Shown here: positions 23,438 to 26,607 of the stretch, in pieces
Layout: each line of letters starts with the position of its first letter
Numbering within the stretch: the stretch's first letter is position 1
Source: Phycisphaerales bacterium UBA2421
Lineage (GTDB): Bacteria > Planctomycetota > Phycisphaerae > Tepidisphaerales > Tepidisphaeraceae
Assembly (NCBI GenBank): GCA_002343075.1
Contig: DDRH01000037.1
Coordinates: forward strand, 5,709 to 32,315
Length of the DNA stretch: 26,607 bases
Direction of reading: 5' to 3'
Made by a program: the position numbers and the translations under genes
The notes under the pieces: generated by a model
Seen by the model: only the letters and a program-made list of their open reading frames with translations
Databases searched by the model: none
What the model was told of the DNA's origin: nothing

Positions 23438-24541
23438 TCAGAACACCCGCGGGAGGGATAGCTTTAGATCGTTGACCCCAAACCGGCCCTTGATCGCAGC
23501 GATCAGACCGGGCAACCCGTCGCCGCGCTGCGCAGACACAGGTACCACGTCAGCTTCATGCAAATTGAAAGCAGCGGGCCGGTCGCATTTGTTTAGCACG
23601 ATCATGGCGCGGGGATATCGATCGATCAAGAATTGCTGTTCGGGCTGCAGCGGCTGGGTTCTGTCGAGAACCAGCAATACCAGATCAGCCGTGCTCACCT
23701 TCTCCACAGCGGCGGCGATGGCGGATTGCTCGATTGAATCATCGCTCGTGCGAATGCCCGGAGTATCGATCAGCACGACGGCCAGCCCATCCAGGTTCGC
23801 AGTTTCCCCAACCCAGTCGCGCGTGGTGCCCGGAAGATCGGCAACGATCGACCGCTCGCGCCCCAGAAGTGCGTTGGCAAGCGTCGATTTGCCTGCATTG
23901 GCGGGCCCCACGATGGCGACCGTCGGCGGGTGCAGTAGATGATGCAGCGACCGATCATTTCGGATCCGCGCCAGCTCCGCGTCGAGCGCCGAACGCTGCG
24001 AGGTCAGCACGGGCTGCTCGCGCACCGCCTGATCAAACACCAAGAGCGGATCAACCCCATGCGCCCGGGCAAACGAGCACCATGCTTCGACCTGCGAGAG
24101 CAACGTCCGCATGGCCAGAGCGGTCGTGGCGAGTGGCAATGCGCTGACCACCCGATGCTCGATCCCGGCAACATCTGAATCTGGCTCATCGCAATCACGT
24201 TGAGTACATGATGCCGTCCTGCTGCGATGGTCGAAGCAGCCCACTACTTCAAACCCTGCGTCCTGAAGAAGTGATAACGTCGCCTGTACAACCCACGGTC
24301 CGCCGTGCAGGCAAATCTCGGCGTAAGGCGGTGTGTCAACGAGCCAGACGACCGCGTCGTCAATCACTTCGCCGGATTCACGACGTAGATCTCCGTGCAC
24401 GGGCTTCCCGACCTGTGCCGGCTGGGACAAGTGCCTTGCCAGAAAGTCCCCGACAAGCGGCCCGGCAATCCGAACCACCGCGAGCGCCGCTGCCCCGGGC
24501 GGGGTCAGCAACTCTGCGAAGCTCCGGCGGTCAGGTTCCAT
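23438..24541 (-). CDS. MnmE/TrmE-like GTPase lacking the C-terminal catalytic part
   Basis: This encodes 367 residues; MnmE is usually about 450. The N-terminus (about 8-100) resembles the TrmE N-terminal folate-binding domain: LLTPPGAAALAVVRIAGP and EICLHGGPWVVQATL. A helical stretch (about 135-205) follows, then a complete G domain: G1 GPANAGKST (212-220), G2 PGTTRD, G3 DTPG (259-262), G4 NKCD (317-320), G5 SAQ (336-338). The protein ends 12 residues after the last G-domain helix. The second helical half with the C-terminal CxGK motif, needed for tRNA U34 modification, is absent. There is no room for it: rseP ends 60 bp away. The ATG at 24541 overlaps the coaX end by 11 bp, so they are coupled; a TTG at 24568 is an alternative. 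It is either a divergent MnmE paralogue or one with an altered job. Confidence 0.78.
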   Translation of the reverse strand: MEPDRRSFAELLTPPGAAALAVVRIAGPLVGDFLARHLSQPAQVGKPVHGDLRRESGEVIDDAVVWLVDTPPYAEICLHGGPWVVQATLSLLQDAGFEVVGCFDHRSRTASCTQRDCDEPDSDVAGIEHRVVSALPLATTALAMRTLLSQVEAWCSFARAHGVDPLLVFDQAVREQPVLTSQRSALDAELARIRNDRSLHHLLHPPTVAIVGPANAGKSTLANALLGRERSIVADLPGTTRDWVGETANLDGLAVVLIDTPGIRTSDDSIEQSAIAAAVEKVSTADLVLLVLDRTQPLQPEQQFLIDRYPRAMIVLNKCDRPAAFNLHEADVVPVSAQRGDGLPGLIAAIKGRFGVNDLKLSLPRVF

Positions 24542-25304
24542 GGTGTATGTGGTGCTCGGCGTAGGCAAGCGCGATGCCGTAGAGCACGAGATCGGGCGAA
24601 ATAGCGTGAATCAACTCCCAGCCGTCGAAGAGTGTGCGTGCATCTCCCCCGGTGGCGATGATGTCGGGCCATGTTCCCAGTTCGGTGGCATAATTTTCGA
24701 CCACTTCCTTGACCATCCCGCGCAGGCCGTGATACACGCCATTACGAATCGCGTCTTCGGTCGATCTGCCGATCACGTCCGACGGCACCGCGAGCGTCAC
24801 CGCGGGGAGGTTGGCGGTGTTTGTGGAGAGCGATTGCAACATGGTGCCCGCTCCGGGCGCGATCGCCCCGCCGAGAAAGCTCCCCTTGTCGTCGCAGACA
24901 TTAATGGTGATTGCGGTTCCGGCATCGACCACCACGCATGCTTTCTGCATCTGTTCGTACGCCGCAGCGACCGCCAGCACGCGATCGACACCCGTAGCCG
25001 CAGGGTTTTCAGTAAGAACCTTGATTGGTAGATCAACCTGCTTGCCAACCCACTGCACGCGCCGGCCTGTTGCCGTCTCGGCGGCTTGTTCGATCGACTC
25101 GACCAGAGCCGGATTCACGCTCGCCCCGACGACGGCGGCGTCGGCAGCATTCGCCAGCGGTCGCCATGCCTCGGCAATCGCCCCGGGCCAGTCGACCGGG
25201 TTCTTCAGCGATACGCGCGACACATGCGTCAACTCCCCCGCCACAAATGCGCCCATCGCCATCCGGCTGTTGCCGACATTAATCACCAAAACATCGATTT
25301 CCAT
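24531..25304 (-). CDS. coaX: Type III pantothenate kinase
   Basis: This encodes 257 residues, the family's normal size. It phosphorylates pantothenate with ATP, the first step of CoA synthesis, in the cytosol; the ASKHA fold is recognisable. Motifs: VLVINVGNSRMAMG near the N-terminus (phosphate-1), GVDR (105-108) with the catalytic Asp, VVVDAGTAITI (D127), GAIAPG (about 147-151), and IIATGGDA near the C-terminus. One oddity: the N-terminal Asp of the usual DxGN(T/S) is Asn9 here (NVGNS). It follows the TMTC-like gene by 44 bp and overlaps the start of the MnmE-like gene. The ATG has no ribosome-binding site but has TAAAGT 6 nt upstream, so a leaderless transcript is possible. The alternative reading is a kinase-inactive homologue. 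Confidence 0.92.
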   Translation of the reverse strand: MEIDVLVINVGNSRMAMGAFVAGELTHVSRVSLKNPVDWPGAIAEAWRPLANAADAAVVGASVNPALVESIEQAAETATGRRVQWVGKQVDLPIKVLTENPAATGVDRVLAVAAAYEQMQKACVVVDAGTAITINVCDDKGSFLGGAIAPGAGTMLQSLSTNTANLPAVTLAVPSDVIGRSTEDAIRNGVYHGLRGMVKEVVENYATELGTWPDIIATGGDARTLFDGWELIHAISPDLVLYGIALAYAEHHIHHGT

Positions 25305-25310
25305 GGTTCT

Positions 25311-25316
25311 ACTTTA
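25311..25316 (-). promoter_or_regulatory. candidate -10 element of leaderless coaX
   Basis: On the minus strand TAAAGT stands exactly 6 nt before the coaX ATG, with no Shine-Dalgarno between. The predicted transcription start is the A of the ATG. I see no consensus -35. This would let coaX be expressed separately from the TMTC-like gene upstream, despite the short gap. Confidence 0.3.
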
Positions 25317-25348
25317 GCACCCCCGCGGCGATTTTCGATCCGAAGCGA

Positions 25349-26607
25349 TTACCGCCACTGCTTTTGCGGTGTCGGCTCAGGCTCAGCCGGAACCCCCGCT
25401 TCCTCAAAGAACAGATCAATCACGCCGGGCGTTACGCGGTGAATATCGATTGCCTGGCGCCGAAGCTGACGCGCAAACTCGATCTGTCGCGCCTTCACCA
25501 TGATCCGTACAAGGTCACGCATCGCCGTTCGCACATGCTGCTGCACCATGGGCGACGATGCGTCGACCGCGTTTGCGCCGGGGCTGAGCCGAATCGCCCC
25601 CGGCTGGCCGGTCACCTGATAAATGTTCTGCAACAGCGGCCAAGGCTCCGGACGAGTCGGATCAAGAATCACCGCCTGCAGGAGGCTGGTCAGTGCGTCG
25701 TCGATTTTCGATTGGTTCAGACGTGCCATCCCAATCTGGATGTAGCTCGTAGGTGATGACGGATCGAGCATCTGAAGATACCGAAACGTTTCAATCGCAT
25801 CGTCCCACCTTGACAGCCGAAGCTGCGATTCGCCGAGGATGAGGTAAATCGGGGCCAGCCCTGCCTCGGGAATCTCGTTCATCGGCTTAAGCCGGATGAT
25901 CTCCTTGCGGCGGTTGAGCTTGCTGAACGCACGGTCGATCGGAACGGCGCGATTGAGGATTGCAACAGACTTTTCAAACCACTCACGTGCCTCGGGCGTG
26001 AGCCGTTCGGGCGAGGCCGGGTCGATGCTCGATCGACCCATCTCGGCGTAGTACATGCCAAGATGCAGATACATCCGCGCGCTATTCATTTCATGCGGAA
26101 GCACATCGACGATTTGTAGTCCCTTTTCGTCCAGCTCGATCATTCGCAATACGCGCTTGCGATACTCGTCGTGATCGATGCGACCGCGCATTTTGTCGAT
26201 CTGGGCGTTTTCGTACAAGGCAAACGCGTAAGACTGGTAGCAACGAAACGCGTTTGGCGAGACTTCGATGGCCGATTCCCACAGCTTCTCATCACTCTGC
26301 CATGCGTAATTGCGATGGAGAGTGCGTGCGGTGAACAACACAATCACCACGCCCAAAATAATGTGCGGGGTGAAGGAGAGCATCGCCGAAGACGCGGTGA
26401 GGCCCGACGGTCGAATCATCCCCGCGCTCGACGGTGAGTGACCGACGGGACCGGACCGGGCTGACCTGAGCGCGAGTAGCTTCTCGGCGGCCCAAAACAC
26501 GGCCAGCGACACGCCCCCGACGAACCCGAACAGCGGCAGATACATAAACCGCTCGGCAATGATGGTGCCGATCACTTTTACGACACGCGCCGTGGTCATG
26601 AGCGCCA
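25349..26607 (-). CDS. TMTC-like membrane protein with C-terminal TPR repeats (partial)
   Basis: This is cut by the right edge of the window: the frame stays open past the ATG at 26599, so the N-terminal membrane part is missing. The visible part begins KVIGTIIAERFMYLPLFGFVGGVSLAVFW, which recalls the AERxxYLPSxGF motif of TMTC-type (DUF1736) glycosyltransferase-like membrane proteins. A second hydrophobic helix follows (MLSFTPHIILGVVIVLFTARTLHRN), then TPR-like helices, starting WQSDEKLWESAIEVSPNAFRCY and ending with SQLRLSRWDDAIETFRYLQMLDPSSPTSYIQIGMARL and DDALTSLLQAVILDPTRPEPW. Known homologues (O-mannosyl or O-GlcNAc-transferase-like) act in the membrane, but with the catalytic N-terminal half unseen I would not assign activity. 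coaX lies 44 bp downstream on the same strand. Confidence 0.72.
   Translation of the reverse strand, partial: ALMTTARVVKVIGTIIAERFMYLPLFGFVGGVSLAVFWAAEKLLALRSARSGPVGHSPSSAGMIRPSGLTASSAMLSFTPHIILGVVIVLFTARTLHRNYAWQSDEKLWESAIEVSPNAFRCYQSYAFALYENAQIDKMRGRIDHDEYRKRVLRMIELDEKGLQIVDVLPHEMNSARMYLHLGMYYAEMGRSSIDPASPERLTPEAREWFEKSVAILNRAVPIDRAFSKLNRRKEIIRLKPMNEIPEAGLAPIYLILGESQLRLSRWDDAIETFRYLQMLDPSSPTSYIQIGMARLNQSKIDDALTSLLQAVILDPTRPEPWPLLQNIYQVTGQPGAIRLSPGANAVDASSPMVQQHVRTAMRDLVRIMVKARQIEFARQLRRQAIDIHRVTPGVIDLFFEEAGVPAEPEPTPQKQWR

Overview
The window looks like chromosomal DNA from a high-GC, Gram-negative-type bacterium, most likely a member of the Planctomycetota (Phycisphaerae-like). This is inferred from gene content and style: a small protein ending in a C-x2-C/C-x2-C zinc ribbon with the spacing I associate with planctomycetes, orphan RHS tips, PpiD-like and TPR periplasmic proteins, a sugar-isomerase TIM barrel, short mixed-strand operons, and single respiratory or TCA genes split from their usual partners. 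No 16S rRNA or ribosomal protein gene is present to confirm it.

Layout. 1-1741 is an accessory patch: a parS-like 16-bp palindrome, an RHS tip gene (307-1026), a small membrane/zinc-ribbon protein (1062-1418) and a second, broken RHS fragment (1484-1710). The two RHS pieces share a 31-bp exact repeat. The patch abuts the 3' end of tRNA-Lys(CUU), a classic site for integration or recombination. 1742-5217 (minus strand) carries tRNA-Leu(UAG), a secreted TPR protein, a membrane-anchored PpiD/SurA-like protein and tRNA-Lys. 5355-6380 is a xylose-isomerase-like TIM-barrel enzyme.

6486-12421 is the most unusual part: a compact plus-strand cluster that looks like a minimal type VII secretion-like locus. 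It has a WXG100-like 90-aa protein, a 210-aa helical protein overlapping it by ATGA, a second short helical W-x-D protein (70 aa), and a 1307-aa membrane FtsK/SpoIIIE ATPase. The ATPase has two membrane segments and three tandem ATPase-like modules, of which only the middle one keeps Walker A and B. A 250-aa glycine-zipper membrane protein follows. No EccB/D/E, mycosin, EsaA or EssA/B homologue is present in the window.

The rest is mostly housekeeping. nadB and nuoC (minus) are followed by a polytopic membrane protein (plus). Then comes a minus-strand run of sucC, a VOC protein, a lipoprotein and zwf. dxr-rseP (plus) is a widespread pairing for isoprenoid synthesis and site-2 proteolysis. The last minus-strand run is a TMTC-like TPR membrane protein (cut by the right edge), coaX and an MnmE-like GTPase lacking the C-terminal catalytic part.

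Several starts (RHS tip, WXG100 cluster, coaX) have a TAnnnT hexamer exactly 6 nt before the ATG and no convincing Shine-Dalgarno, suggesting leaderless transcripts. No CRISPR array, insertion-sequence transposase, integrase or rRNA gene was seen. Apart from the patch at the left end, no gap without a gene exceeds about 150 bases.
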